A stretch of 24,446 bases of DNA from an uncultured Solobacterium sp. (GCA_938041275.1 CALISH010000112.1:1-24446); one strand, 5' to 3'; positions 1-7,560 are shown, counted from the first letter of the stretch. Notes: generated by a model from the letters alone, not told the origin. Made by a program: numbers and translations.

Positions 1-332
1 GAACTCTGCAAGTAGATAATATCATTGTGATTATTCTTATTGACGGAAACCGTATATAAAGATACCTGTTGGGTCATTGTACGTCCATTTTTCTGATACG
101 TGTATATACCATAAACATTGTTTCCCTTAATAATTGTCTGGGTGACAGTACATTCATATTGTGGAAACTGCTTCTTTAGTACAGACTCCACCAATTTTTG
201 TGCATCTGCATCTTTAAAATCAGTTGTAGAAATCGAAATCTGATCTTCCTTCGCTACGTAGCTTGATTTGTCTTGATGACAACCTGCCAGTAATACCGAA
301 CTCAAACATAAACCAATCAAAAATTTCTTCAT
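1..332 (-). CDS. Lipoprotein of unknown function, C-terminus cut by window edge
   Basis: The reading frame starts at the ATG at 330-332 behind a GAGGAAG ribosome site and stays open to base 1, so about 110 N-terminal residues are seen and the C-terminus is missing. The N-terminus MKKFLIGLCLSSVLLAGC is a type II signal peptide with lipobox LLAGC, so Cys18 should be lipidated and the protein anchored outside the membrane. The mature part is polar, with a stretch around VESVLKKQFPQYECTVTQ followed by beta-rich sequence. I do not recognise the family. It lies 57 bases downstream of the metallo-hydrolase gene on the same strand, with no clear terminator between them. Coding status and lipoprotein nature are firm; function is unknown. 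Confidence 0.85.
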   Translation of the reverse strand, partial: MKKFLIGLCLSSVLLAGCHQDKSSYVAKEDQISISTTDFKDADAQKLVESVLKKQFPQYECTVTQTIIKGNNVYGIYTYQKNGRTMTQQVSLYTVSVNKNNHNDIIYLQS

Positions 333-389
333 ATTACTTCCTCACTTCTATTCTACACGAAACTAAGATAAAACAACTTTGATTTATTC

Positions 390-995
390 TTAAAAGTAAG
401 AAATCATATAGGGATTATTACGAACTTCAATTCCTATTGTACTTGCAGGTCCATGCCCTGGATAAATTTGTAAATCATGTGGAAGTGTCTTGAGATAATC
501 CAGTGTGTGGCGCATCTTCTCATCACTACCAGAATATAAATCTGTTCTACCACAACTAGACGCAAATAGCGTATCGCCTGTAAAAAGAATATTCTTATAG
601 CGAACACAGATACTACCATCCGTATGGCCAGGTGTATGATGAATTTCTAAAGAAAATGTTCCAATCTTAACCTGTTTCTCATTTAAATCATGAATTGATG
701 CGTATACGGGTGTACTATATCCATAATGGCCAGCATTGCTTGGTAATACAAGTGGTAAATCATGATGATCCATATATACTGGACAATTGTATACATCACA
801 TAAATCATCCACAGCTCCTGTATGGTCAGAATGTCCATGTGTTAAAACAATACCATCAACGACTTCATCTTTGCCAACACACTCCATAATCTTCTTGTAA
901 TATCTTCCTGGATCAACAAAGAACACATGACCATTATCATGTAATACATAAGAATTCTCTTCAAATTGACCAATTGGTAATATATCTAATCTCAT
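390..995 (-). CDS. Metallo-beta-lactamase-fold hydrolase, glyoxalase II-like
   Basis: A 201-residue stand-alone MBL-fold enzyme. It has the binuclear metal signature H53-G-H55-S-D57-H58, then H124 (TPGHTDGS), D141 (FTGDTLF) and H181 (YPGHGP), which is the complete ligand set. Length and the opening MRLDILPIGQFEENSY match the small YcbL/GloB-like group that hydrolyses thioesters such as S-lactoylglutathione analogues; the real substrate cannot be read from sequence. No Shine-Dalgarno sequence precedes the ATG: the bases upstream are the U-tract of the rpmG terminator. The N-terminus nevertheless fits the family, so the start is probably right and initiation is unusual. The fold is near certain and the substrate is not. 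Confidence 0.93.
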   Translation of the reverse strand: MRLDILPIGQFEENSYVLHDNGHVFFVDPGRYYKKIMECVGKDEVVDGIVLTHGHSDHTGAVDDLCDVYNCPVYMDHHDLPLVLPSNAGHYGYSTPVYASIHDLNEKQVKIGTFSLEIHHTPGHTDGSICVRYKNILFTGDTLFASSCGRTDLYSGSDEKMRHTLDYLKTLPHDLQIYPGHGPASTIGIEVRNNPYMISYF

Positions 996-1002
996 ACAAA
1001 AT

Positions 1003-1030
1003 ATAAAAAAATAACCAACAAAGGTTATTT
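1003..1030 (-). terminator. Intrinsic terminator of rpmG
   Basis: A perfect 8-bp stem (1009-1016 with 1023-1030, AAATAACC/GGTTATTT) with a 6-base loop is followed on the minus strand by a T-rich tract. The rpmG stop codon (1025-1027) lies inside the stem, and the tract ends only a few bases before the start codon of the next gene at 995. Confidence 0.8.
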
Positions 1031-1177
1031 CTTCTCCTTATGCAATGTCATTTTGCGTAAACGTGGACAGTACTTCTTAACTTCCAACTTTTCTGGGTGC
1101 TTACGCTTATTTCTTGTAGTGATGTAGTTTTCTTCACCACATTCTGTGCATACCAAGATTACATTCTCTCTTGCCAT
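1025..1177 (-). CDS. rpmG: 50S ribosomal protein L33
   Basis: A 50-residue L33 beginning MARENVILVCTECGEENY and ending MTLHKEKK, the usual size of the family. L33 sits in the large subunit near the E site. The start is placed at 1177, not at an upstream in-frame ATG at 1225, because AGGAGG lies about ten bases before it and the family starts here. The protein has a CxxC pair near residue 10 and a third cysteine in KYCPRL, but leucine occupies the place where four-cysteine zinc-binding forms have the fourth. It is therefore intermediate between the zinc (C+) and zinc-free (C-) types. It has its own promoter and a terminator overlapping its stop codon. Confidence 0.95.
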   Translation of the reverse strand: MARENVILVCTECGEENYITTRNKRKHPEKLEVKKYCPRLRKMTLHKEKK

Positions 1178-1209
1178 TGTTAATAATCCTCCTAAGATTT
1201 TGCATGATG

Positions 1210-1238
1210 AGTATATCATATTCATAAATCAATTCCAA
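1210..1238 (-). promoter_or_regulatory. Predicted sigma-A promoter of rpmG
   Basis: On the minus strand TTGGAA (1233-1238), a 17-base spacer and TATACT (1210-1215), with a TG before the -10 box (TGATATACT). It sits about 32 bases before the rpmG start codon. Confidence 0.7.
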
Positions 1239-1258
1239 GTGCTTTATGGTTTTATGAG

Positions 1259-1285
1259 ATGAAAAACTCGATAAAATTTTATAAT
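1259..1285 (+). promoter_or_regulatory. Possible ispG promoter
   Basis: A perfect TATAAT at 1280-1285 lies 34 bases before the ispG start. The best -35 candidate is weak (ATGAAA at 1259-1264, spacer 15), so only the -10 box is convincing. Confidence 0.4.
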
Positions 1286-1319
1286 CGTGGGATAATAGTA
1301 CTCATAAAGGAGAAAAATA

Positions 1320-2393
1320 ATGAAACGTACTGAAACACGTGCTTTATTTGTAGGAAATGTCCAAATTGGTGGTCAAAATAAATGTGTCTTACAATCCATG
1401 ACAAATGTCCCTGCAAAGGATGTAGAGCGCTCAGTCGCGCAAATCAATGAACTAGCCGCAAATGGCTGCGAACTTGTCAGAACAGCCATATTAGATGAAG
1501 AAGATGCTCGTGCTATTCCAGCTATCAAAGCCCGCATTAACATTCCTCTAATCGCAGATATACACTTTAACTATTTACTCGCCCTCATCTGTCTAGATGG
1601 TGGTATTGATGCGATTCGTATCAACCCTGGTAACATCGGTTCTCGTAAGAATACAGAAGCTGTCGTTGCCAAGTGTAAAGAAAAAAATGTACCAATTCGT
1701 ATTGGTATCAATGCTGGTTCGTTAGAAAGAGAACTCTTAGAGAAATACGGCGGTCCATGTGCAGAAGCTCTTGTCGAAAGTGCGAAGCGTCACGTTGATA
1801 TTCTTGAGAGTATGGATTTCTATGATATCTGTCTATCATTTAAATCTTCGAATGTAGAACTTACGATTGATGCATATGAACTTGCCGCAAAGACATTTAA
1901 CTACCCTCTTCATTTAGGTGTTACAGAAGCTGGTGGATTTGCGGATTCTGCTGTAAAGTCTTCTGCCGCATTAGGTGTGCTCTTACATGAAGGAATTGGT
2001 GATACAATTCGTATCTCTGTATCAGGTCCACCAAAGGATGAATTGATTATTGGTAAGGCGTTATTACGTAGTTTCCGTCTGATTGAAGATGTGCCTGATT
2101 TAGTAGCTTGTCCTACTTGTGGAAGAATTCAATATGATATGATTCCACTTGTCAAAGAGATGGAGGATTATCTCCACAGTATCAAAGCGAATATCACAGT
2201 CGCAGTCATGGGATGTCCTGTTAATGGTATGCAAGAAGCTAGCCGTGCTGATATTGGTATTGCGGGTGGATCCAAGTCAGGTATCCTCTTCCGTAAAGGA
2301 AAAGTCATACGTACCGTACCACAAGCAGAAATCAAACAAGCATTGATTGAAGAAATTGAAAAGATTATAGAAGAACAGAGAAGCCAAAAATAG
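1320..2393 (+). CDS. ispG: 4-hydroxy-3-methylbut-2-en-1-yl diphosphate synthase
   Basis: IspG (GcpE) reductively converts 2-C-methyl-D-erythritol 2,4-cyclodiphosphate to HMBPP, the penultimate step of the MEP isoprenoid pathway, using a [4Fe-4S] cluster. The 357-residue length is normal for bacteria. The N-terminal TIM-barrel half carries QSMTN, LIADIHF and AIRINPGNIG. The C-terminal half carries the cluster ligands C264-P-T-C267 and C299, with E306. The usual NGPGEA segment after the third cysteine reads NGMQEA, a two-residue change beside the cluster that keeps the glutamate. AAAGGAG precedes the ATG. It is transcribed alone between divergent rpmG and its own terminator. ispH, the next pathway step, lies about 4 kb downstream on the same strand. 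Confidence 0.97.
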   Translation: MKRTETRALFVGNVQIGGQNKCVLQSMTNVPAKDVERSVAQINELAANGCELVRTAILDEEDARAIPAIKARINIPLIADIHFNYLLALICLDGGIDAIRINPGNIGSRKNTEAVVAKCKEKNVPIRIGINAGSLERELLEKYGGPCAEALVESAKRHVDILESMDFYDICLSFKSSNVELTIDAYELAAKTFNYPLHLGVTEAGGFADSAVKSSAALGVLLHEGIGDTIRISVSGPPKDELIIGKALLRSFRLIEDVPDLVACPTCGRIQYDMIPLVKEMEDYLHSIKANITVAVMGCPVNGMQEASRADIGIAGGSKSGILFRKGKVIRTVPQAEIKQALIEEIEKIIEEQRSQK

Positions 2394-2407
2394 CTTCTCT
2401 GTTTTTA
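2375..2407 (+). terminator. Intrinsic terminator of ispG
   Basis: A 10-bp perfect stem (2375-2384 with 2393-2402, ACAGAGAAGC/GCTTCTCTGT) with an 8-base A-rich loop is followed by a T-run. The ispG stop codon (2391-2393) is inside the hairpin. Confidence 0.88.
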
Positions 2408-2408
2408 C

Positions 2409-3038
2409 TTATTTCTTTTGAAATACAATTGTATCCGTCAACTTGATATAAACAACCAAGTATCCAAGTGAAAATAAGAATCCCGCAAATACGTCAGATG
2501 TATAATGCACACCCAAATAAATACGGCTCAAACCAATAATGAGAATCAATAGACTAAAACATGTCATCAAAGTCCAACGCAATTTCTTATTTCGAACATT
2601 TTTATAAATCAAGTAGATTAGATATCCATAGAATGCCATACTTACCATAGAATGGCCTGATGGAAAACTATATCCCGTTTCCGCAATCAAACGGAATCCA
2701 GTAGGACGAGCACGACGTACGATCAATTTTAGTATGTTATTTAGTAGTGCAATCAATACCAAGTTTGATACAACAATGACTGCGATTCTTTTATTTGTAA
2801 TGAGAACTAATGAAGCGATAGCCCAAACAATCATCAAGATAGTACCACCAAACTGTGTAATAACTATCATAATTGGGGTTAAGGTATCTGATATAAAATG
2901 CTTTATTGCAAAATTATAGACAGAAGTATCAATCGGTAATACATGACTACCCCATACTGCTTGCATCAAATATACGAAGATACTGATACAAATCAGTACA
3001 ATAACCCACTTTATATTTTTCTTTTGAAAAACCTGCAT
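2409..3038 (-). CDS. PAP2-family membrane phosphatase
   Basis: A 209-residue integral membrane protein with all three PAP2 (type 2 phosphatidic acid phosphatase) motifs: K104..R111-P112, P126-SGH129 and S171-R172..H178..D182. The catalytic histidines are H129 and H178. About five or six hydrophobic segments are visible, including residues 11-28, 57-80, 86-106, 158-170 and 184-198. Relatives dephosphorylate undecaprenyl pyrophosphate or lipid phosphates on the outer membrane face; the position does not decide which. The start at 3038 has AAAGGAG six bases upstream. That ribosome site directly follows the asnB terminator, so the gene probably depends on read-through from asnB or on a promoter inside asnB. 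Confidence 0.93.
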   Translation of the reverse strand: MQVFQKKNIKWVIVLICISIFVYLMQAVWGSHVLPIDTSVYNFAIKHFISDTLTPIMIVITQFGGTILMIVWAIASLVLITNKRIAVIVVSNLVLIALLNNILKLIVRRARPTGFRLIAETGYSFPSGHSMVSMAFYGYLIYLIYKNVRNKKLRWTLMTCFSLLILIIGLSRIYLGVHYTSDVFAGFLFSLGYLVVYIKLTDTIVFQKK

Positions 3039-3052
3039 GCATATCTCCTTTT

Positions 3053-3077
3053 AAAAATCGACGCATCTGCGTCGATT
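3053..3077 (-). terminator. Intrinsic terminator of asnB, abutting the PAP2 ribosome site
   Basis: A near-continuous palindrome (3056-3065 with 3068-3077, AATCGACGCA/TGCGTCGATT) is followed by a T-run on the minus strand, then at once by AAAAGGAG of the next gene. The asnB stop codon (3076-3078) overlaps the stem. Confidence 0.8.
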
Positions 3078-4947
3078 AAGCAACCTGAGGTTTATTACCA
3101 CCTTGGATGAAGTATACATCATACCAAGTGATAAATGTATAGAGTGTCCAAATCTTACGACGAGCATCCACTTTACCTTGGAAGTTGTCGTCTAATAGTT
3201 GTAACACTGCCTTTTGGTCAAAGAATTCACCAACGAAGTCTTTTGATAATTCTTCACGTACAATCTGATAGAACTTCTCAGTACGTAACCAGTCTTTGAT
3301 AGGAACTGGGAAACCAAGCTTAGGACGTGCAGCCCACTCCTTAGGAATATGACGGAACGCAGCTTGGCGGAAAGCATACTTCGTATTGTGCTCGTTGAAT
3401 AAATACTTTGTAGGAATTACCTCAGCGCATTCCATCATCTTTTTATCTAATAATGGAACACGCAATTCAAGAGAGTGTGCCATAGACATCTTATCAGCCT
3501 TCAACAAGATATCTCCAGGCATCCACTGGTGCATATCTAAATACTGCATCTTCTTGATTTCAGATAAGTTCTTAACCTTCGCATACTTATCCATCACGAT
3601 CTCTTTTACAGATGGTGACTTGCGATATTCAGGTTTAACAATCACGGAAGCTTCTTCTTCCGTAAATACAAGTGCTTGTCCAATAAAGTATTCTTCAGCT
3701 GGTTGTACGGCCTTTAATAAATGTAACTTACCTGGGAAGTTTGGCAACTTCTTTAAGTACTCAGATAACTTATGACGCTTACTTTGGGATAACTTCTTTA
3801 GAGCTTCACCAAGTTTACGTACGGTCATAGAGTTAGAATGCCAACCATAATCAATATAACCAGCAAATAACTCATCAGCACCCTCTCCGCTCATAACAAC
3901 CTTCACATCGCGTGCAGCAAGTTCTGATAAGAAGAATAGTGGCACAACGGATGGGTTGGAATCTGGTTCATCTAAGTAATATTGAATCTGTGGGAAGTAT
4001 TGGAATGCCTCTTCACCAGTTAGTGTACGAGACGTATTGTGTAATCCTAAAATATCCGTTAAAGCCTTCGCTTCTGTAGACTCATTATACGATGTTCCAA
4101 AACCAACAGAGTAAGTCTTCGCAGGTTTCAAGATAGACGCAACCAAACTAGAGTCTACACCAGAGGATAAAAACGAACCCACTTCTACATCCGCAATCTT
4201 ATGTGTAGCGACAGACTCCTGTACGGTTTCATCAATAAAGTTTACAGCCTCTTCTAGAGTCATATCCTTTTCTTCTTGATGTAGGTCCCAATACTGTTGA
4301 ATATCTAACTTACCATCCTTCAAGATGAAATAATGTCCCTCTGGCAAACGATACACATTCTTAAAGAAACACTCTTTGATTGCTGGATATTGGAATGTTA
4401 AATATGGTTTTAATGCTTCCTTATTCAATTCCTTTTTAAAGGATGGATGGTGTAAGAAAGACTTGATTTCAGAACCATACATAAATACTTCATCTGTATT
4501 ATAGTAATAGAATGGCTTAATCCCGAAGTGGTCACGAGCACCAAACAATTCCTTCTTTTCTATATCCCAGATAACAAAGGCAAACATACCACGCAACTTT
4601 TGTAAAAGTGCTACACCATATTCTTGATAACCATGGATCAACACTTCAGAGTCAGTATTCGTTTTAAAGTGATACCCCTTTCCAACTAGTTCCTTACGGA
4701 TAGACTGATAGTTATAAATCTCACCATTGAAAGTTAAAACCTTTGTTTTATCTTCGTTATATAACGGCTGACTACCACCTTCTAAGTCGATAATACTCAA
4801 ACGACGAAAACCTAAAGCCGCATCATCATCAATATATTGACCAGCGCTATTTGGACCACGGTGGATAATCGCATCCATCATGTCCTTAATAATCACTGCT
4901 TTTTCACTCTGTGTTTTTTTATCTACAAATCCTACTATTCCACACAT
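3076..4947 (-). CDS. asnB: Asparagine synthetase, glutamine-hydrolysing
   Basis: A 623-residue class II glutamine amidotransferase that makes asparagine from aspartate, ATP and glutamine. The N-terminal Ntn glutaminase domain begins MCGIVGF, with Cys2 as nucleophile, and has R49-R-L-S-I, NGEIYN (74-79) and the D99/E101 region. The synthetase domain has the PP-loop SSGVDSS (261-267) followed by the ATP-pyrophosphatase fold and a MSGEGADE loop. Length is typical of the Gram-positive AsnB/AsnO type. The ATG at 4947 is seven bases after AAAGGAG. A TGATATACT extended -10 element lies about 40 bases upstream. The stop is within a strong terminator. No sign of truncation. Confidence 0.97.
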   Translation of the reverse strand: MCGIVGFVDKKTQSEKAVIIKDMMDAIIHRGPNSAGQYIDDDAALGFRRLSIIDLEGGSQPLYNEDKTKVLTFNGEIYNYQSIRKELVGKGYHFKTNTDSEVLIHGYQEYGVALLQKLRGMFAFVIWDIEKKELFGARDHFGIKPFYYYNTDEVFMYGSEIKSFLHHPSFKKELNKEALKPYLTFQYPAIKECFFKNVYRLPEGHYFILKDGKLDIQQYWDLHQEEKDMTLEEAVNFIDETVQESVATHKIADVEVGSFLSSGVDSSLVASILKPAKTYSVGFGTSYNESTEAKALTDILGLHNTSRTLTGEEAFQYFPQIQYYLDEPDSNPSVVPLFFLSELAARDVKVVMSGEGADELFAGYIDYGWHSNSMTVRKLGEALKKLSQSKRHKLSEYLKKLPNFPGKLHLLKAVQPAEEYFIGQALVFTEEEASVIVKPEYRKSPSVKEIVMDKYAKVKNLSEIKKMQYLDMHQWMPGDILLKADKMSMAHSLELRVPLLDKKMMECAEVIPTKYLFNEHNTKYAFRQAAFRHIPKEWAARPKLGFPVPIKDWLRTEKFYQIVREELSKDFVGEFFDQKAVLQLLDDNFQGKVDARRKIWTLYTFITWYDVYFIQGGNKPQVA

Positions 4948-4984
4948 AGAACCACTCCTTTACACAAACATATTTGCATTAGTT

Positions 4985-4993
4985 AGTATATCA
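4985..4993 (-). promoter_or_regulatory. Extended -10 promoter of asnB
   Basis: TGATATACT on the minus strand (TGn plus TATACT) lies about 40 bases before the asnB start. No good -35 box sits at 16-18 bases, as often seen for extended -10 promoters. Confidence 0.5.
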
Positions 4994-5047
4994 TATATAT
5001 CTATTGATTACTCGCCCCTTCCAACAAGCATTTTCCAAAACTTTTTA

Positions 5048-5076
5048 TTGAAGTATCGATTCTCATTTAGTATAAT
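5048..5076 (+). promoter_or_regulatory. Promoter of tRNA-Glu
   Basis: TTGAAG (5048-5053), a 17-base spacer and a perfect TATAAT (5071-5076), 21 bases before the mature tRNA 5' end. Confidence 0.85.
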
Positions 5077-5097
5077 CTATTAGCAAGCTTCAATAAC

Positions 5098-5171
5098 GGC
5101 GCGTTGGTGAAGCGGCTTAACACACCGCCCTCTCAAGGCGGCATTCACGGGTTCGAATCCCGTACGCGTCA
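5098..5171 (+). tRNA. tRNA-Glu, anticodon CUC
   Basis: A complete cloverleaf of 74 nucleotides. The acceptor stem 5098-5104 (GGCGCGT) pairs with 5164-5170 (ACGCGTC) with one G-U. The anticodon stem CCGCC/GGCGG encloses the loop CTCTCAA, so the anticodon is CUC and reads the glutamate codon GAG. The T-arm is ACGGG-TTCGAAT-CCCGT. The D-arm has the U11-A24 pair known from glutamate tRNAs, and the discriminator is A. CCA is not encoded; the bases after the discriminator are CTG. It has its own promoter and terminator and no neighbouring tRNA. Its overall sequence resembles what I recall of Bacillus tRNA-Glu(UUC). Confidence 0.95.
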
Positions 5172-5176
5172 CTGCT

Positions 5177-5201
5177 AAATCGACTACGGTCGATTTTTTT
5201 A
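5177..5201 (+). terminator. Intrinsic terminator of tRNA-Glu
   Basis: An 8-bp perfect stem (5177-5184 with 5189-5196, AAATCGAC/GTCGATTT) with a TACG loop and a T-run follows the tRNA by five bases. Confidence 0.88.
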
Positions 5202-5208
5202 TTTTAGT

Positions 5209-5238
5209 CAAATAAAAGAAAGACTTATGAAAGTCCTT
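5209..5238 (-). terminator. Intrinsic terminator of the helicase gene
   Basis: On the minus strand AAGGACTT pairs with AAGTCTTT (5231-5238 with 5219-5226, one G-U), with a TCAT loop and a following T-rich tract. The helicase stop codon (5225-5227) is inside the hairpin. Confidence 0.75.
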
Positions 5239-6592
5239 CTCTATCTTTTCTTGCACGTTCTTTGTACATAGCCTTCTTTTCTTCACGAATCTTGCTACGA
5301 ATCATTTCACGCTTCTTCTGACGATGTACACGATCAATTGCGGCTGCACGTTTCTTCTTGTAGCCTGGCTTAACCTTTGTATTCTTCTTCGTCATAATCA
5401 TGGCTATCTTCTTCTCAAGCTCATCATCTGTCTTAAGGCGTCTTTGTCCGTATGGATGCAATGTCTGCCATCCCGTTGTACGATGACGAGCATGGTCAAA
5501 CTTAATGCCACGCTTTTGTAAGGAACGAATTGCTTGATCATCACTTTCTTGATACAAGGCATAACATGTACCTGTAGAACCTGCTCTACCTGTTCTTCCT
5601 GCACGATGAATATAGTATTCTAAGTCTTCTGGAAATCCACAGGAGATAACATGTGTGACTTCTCCAATATCGATACCACGCGCAGCTAAGTCAGTAGCCA
5701 CAACGTATGTATGTTCCGCATTGGAAATACTCTTCATAGCCTGCTTTCTCTTACGGCTTGTTAAATCACCATGAATCTCGCTGACAGATACTTTGTTCTT
5801 ACGAAGTTCTTCCGCAATTGCAGAAGCTTCTTGACGTGTATTAGCAAAGATTAAACATACGTATGGTTGAAAGCCAGGCAAGATTGATAAAATCGTCTCT
5901 GCATAGCTATGATGATAACAAGGTACCAACACATGCTTAATGTCTGGATTAAAACGTACCTTCTCACCAATCTGATATGTAATTGGATGATGCATGTACT
6001 TATTGATAAATGGCTTTAGCTGATCTGGCATTGTAGCAGAGAATGCTAGCATCTGTAAGTGTTCGCCTAGTCTTCCCGCAAAGGCATCAATCTCATCTAA
6101 GAATCCATATTCTAGAGTCATATCTGCTTCATCGACCACAAGCATACTTGCTTTATCAATACGTAAAGCACCACCATTTAAGAATAGGTCCTTAATTCTA
6201 CCTGGTGTTCCGATAACGATATGTGGTTGAGATTTTTCAAGTTGTTCAATATCCTTACTTCTTTCACGTCCACCAACATATAAACGTACACGTAGTTCTG
6301 GCACAATCTCTGTCATGACTTTCGCCATTTCATAAATCTGTGTTGCAAGTTCACGCGTTGGTGCTGTAATAACAACCTGTGCTTCATTCTTAGTAGGATC
6401 AACCTTCTCCATGATTGGAATTAAGTATGCATGTGTCTTACCAGAACCTGTACTAGAAAGACCAATTACATCTTTGCCACGTAAAGCAGCTGGAATCACC
6501 TGTTCTTGAATTGGTGTTGGTTGTTTGAAATGGTTTTTCTCAATAAAGGCCATTGTTGTATCTTTTAGATTAAAATCTTCAAATTTTTTCAT
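5225..6592 (-). CDS. cshB: DEAD-box ATP-dependent RNA helicase, CshB-like
   Basis: A 455-residue superfamily 2 RNA helicase that unwinds RNA duplexes with ATP. All motifs are present: Q-motif around FKQPTPIQEQ (22-31), motif I STGSGKT (47-53), PTREL (78-82), TPGR (129-132), DEAD (154-157), SAT (185-187), ATDLAARGID (299-308) and HRAGRTGR (329-336). The last 70 residues are very basic, rich in Lys and Arg, as in RNA-binding tails. Length and tail fit CshB (YqfR), and I recall yqfR lying close to ispH (yqfP) in Bacillus, which matches the divergent ispH here. The start at 6592 has AGGTGA upstream. The helicase call is certain and the CshB subgroup likely. Confidence 0.93.
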   Translation of the reverse strand: MKKFEDFNLKDTTMAFIEKNHFKQPTPIQEQVIPAALRGKDVIGLSSTGSGKTHAYLIPIMEKVDPTKNEAQVVITAPTRELATQIYEMAKVMTEIVPELRVRLYVGGRERSKDIEQLEKSQPHIVIGTPGRIKDLFLNGGALRIDKASMLVVDEADMTLEYGFLDEIDAFAGRLGEHLQMLAFSATMPDQLKPFINKYMHHPITYQIGEKVRFNPDIKHVLVPCYHHSYAETILSILPGFQPYVCLIFANTRQEASAIAEELRKNKVSVSEIHGDLTSRKRKQAMKSISNAEHTYVVATDLAARGIDIGEVTHVISCGFPEDLEYYIHRAGRTGRAGSTGTCYALYQESDDQAIRSLQKRGIKFDHARHRTTGWQTLHPYGQRRLKTDDELEKKIAMIMTKKNTKVKPGYKKKRAAAIDRVHRQKKREMIRSKIREEKKAMYKERARKDREGLS

Positions 6593-6607
6593 CTTATCAC
6601 CTATAAT
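6578..6607 (+). promoter_or_regulatory. Possible ispH promoter
   Basis: TTCAAA (6578-6583), 18 bases, then a perfect TATAAT (6602-6607), about 41 bases before the ispH ATG. The -35 box lies inside the divergent helicase gene and the -10 box interleaves with the helicase promoter. Confidence 0.45.
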
Positions 6608-6608
6608 T

Positions 6609-6637
6609 AGTATAACCGATTTTATTTACGGTTTGAA
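6609..6637 (-). promoter_or_regulatory. Possible promoter of the helicase gene
   Basis: On the minus strand TTCAAA (6632-6637), 17 bases, TATACT (6609-6614), about 16 bases before the helicase start. It overlaps the ispH promoter region. Confidence 0.5.
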
Positions 6638-6648
6638 AGGACTCTGAT

Positions 6649-7560
6649 ATGGAAATCATAAAAGTCATTCCTAGAGGGTATTGCCAAGGTGTTGTTCGTG
6701 CAATTCTCATTGCCAAAAAAACTGTCAAGGAAAACCCAGATACCCCTGTCACAATGTTGGGTATGATTGTACATAATCAATTTGTGGTTGATGCTTGTCG
6801 CGAGTTAGGTATCAACTTTGTTGAGGATAAAAATAAGACTCGCATGGAACTGTTAGAAGAAATCCCTAGTGGTATCGTTATCTTTACTGCTCATGGTGTT
6901 AGTGATGACATAATCGCAGCTGCAAAAGCCAAAGGACTTACTTGCGTTGATGCGACTTGCCCTGATGTAATACGCACCCATAACCTCGTAAAGGAACATA
7001 GTGCAGTTGGCGACATCATCTACATTGGCAAGAGGAATCACCCTGAATCAGAAGGAACTGTTGGTATCTCTGATAAGATTCATCTTGTGACATCTATTGA
7101 AGATGTAGATGCACTAAAGAATGTATCTCTTAAGAATATTCTCATTACCAATCAAACAACACTTTCCATGTTAGATACAGCAGAAATCATCGCACACTGT
7201 AAGGAAATCTTCCCTGACGCAATTGTCGCAAAGGAAATCTGTAACGCTACTAGCAAGCGACAAGAAGCGGTACTACAACTACAAGATGTTGATTTACTCA
7301 TTGTTGTTGGTGATGCACGTTCCAATAACTCTAATCAACTTGCCAAGATTGCCAAACATGCAGGTATACAAGAATCCTATCTCATTGACAGTGTTCTAGA
7401 TTTAACTCCAGACATGATTAATGGATATAAGCGCATCGCAATCACAAGTGGGTCTTCTACACCAAACTCTATCACCGACCAAGTCGTTGACTTTTTAAAC
7501 GAATATGCACGCACAGGCATATGGCAATTACCAGAGACTGTTAACGTGCAATTAATCTAA
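6649..7560 (+). CDS. ispH: 4-hydroxy-3-methylbut-2-enyl diphosphate reductase
   Basis: IspH (LytB) reduces HMBPP to IPP and DMAPP, the last MEP-pathway step, on a [4Fe-4S] cluster. At 303 residues it is normal length. Cluster ligands are C12 (PRGYCQGV), C104 (VDATCPDV) and C198 (EICNATSKRQ). Substrate residues H42, H82 (FTAHGV), H131 and catalytic E133 (HPESEG), a T-T-L segment near 170, SNNSNQ (225-230) and a terminal GSSTPN are all present. The ATG follows GAAAGGA. The 3' end overlaps the convergent pseudouridine synthase gene by 20 bases, and no terminator is visible between them. Confidence 0.97.
   Translation: MEIIKVIPRGYCQGVVRAILIAKKTVKENPDTPVTMLGMIVHNQFVVDACRELGINFVEDKNKTRMELLEEIPSGIVIFTAHGVSDDIIAAAKAKGLTCVDATCPDVIRTHNLVKEHSAVGDIIYIGKRNHPESEGTVGISDKIHLVTSIEDVDALKNVSLKNILITNQTTLSMLDTAEIIAHCKEIFPDAIVAKEICNATSKRQEAVLQLQDVDLLIVVGDARSNNSNQLAKIAKHAGIQESYLIDSVLDLTPDMINGYKRIAITSGSSTPNSITDQVVDFLNEYARTGIWQLPETVNVQLI

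Noticed and set aside
3386..3775. 129-codon plus-strand open frame
   Set aside because: It lies wholly antisense to asnB, which has full motif support, and has no ribosome site or recognisable product.
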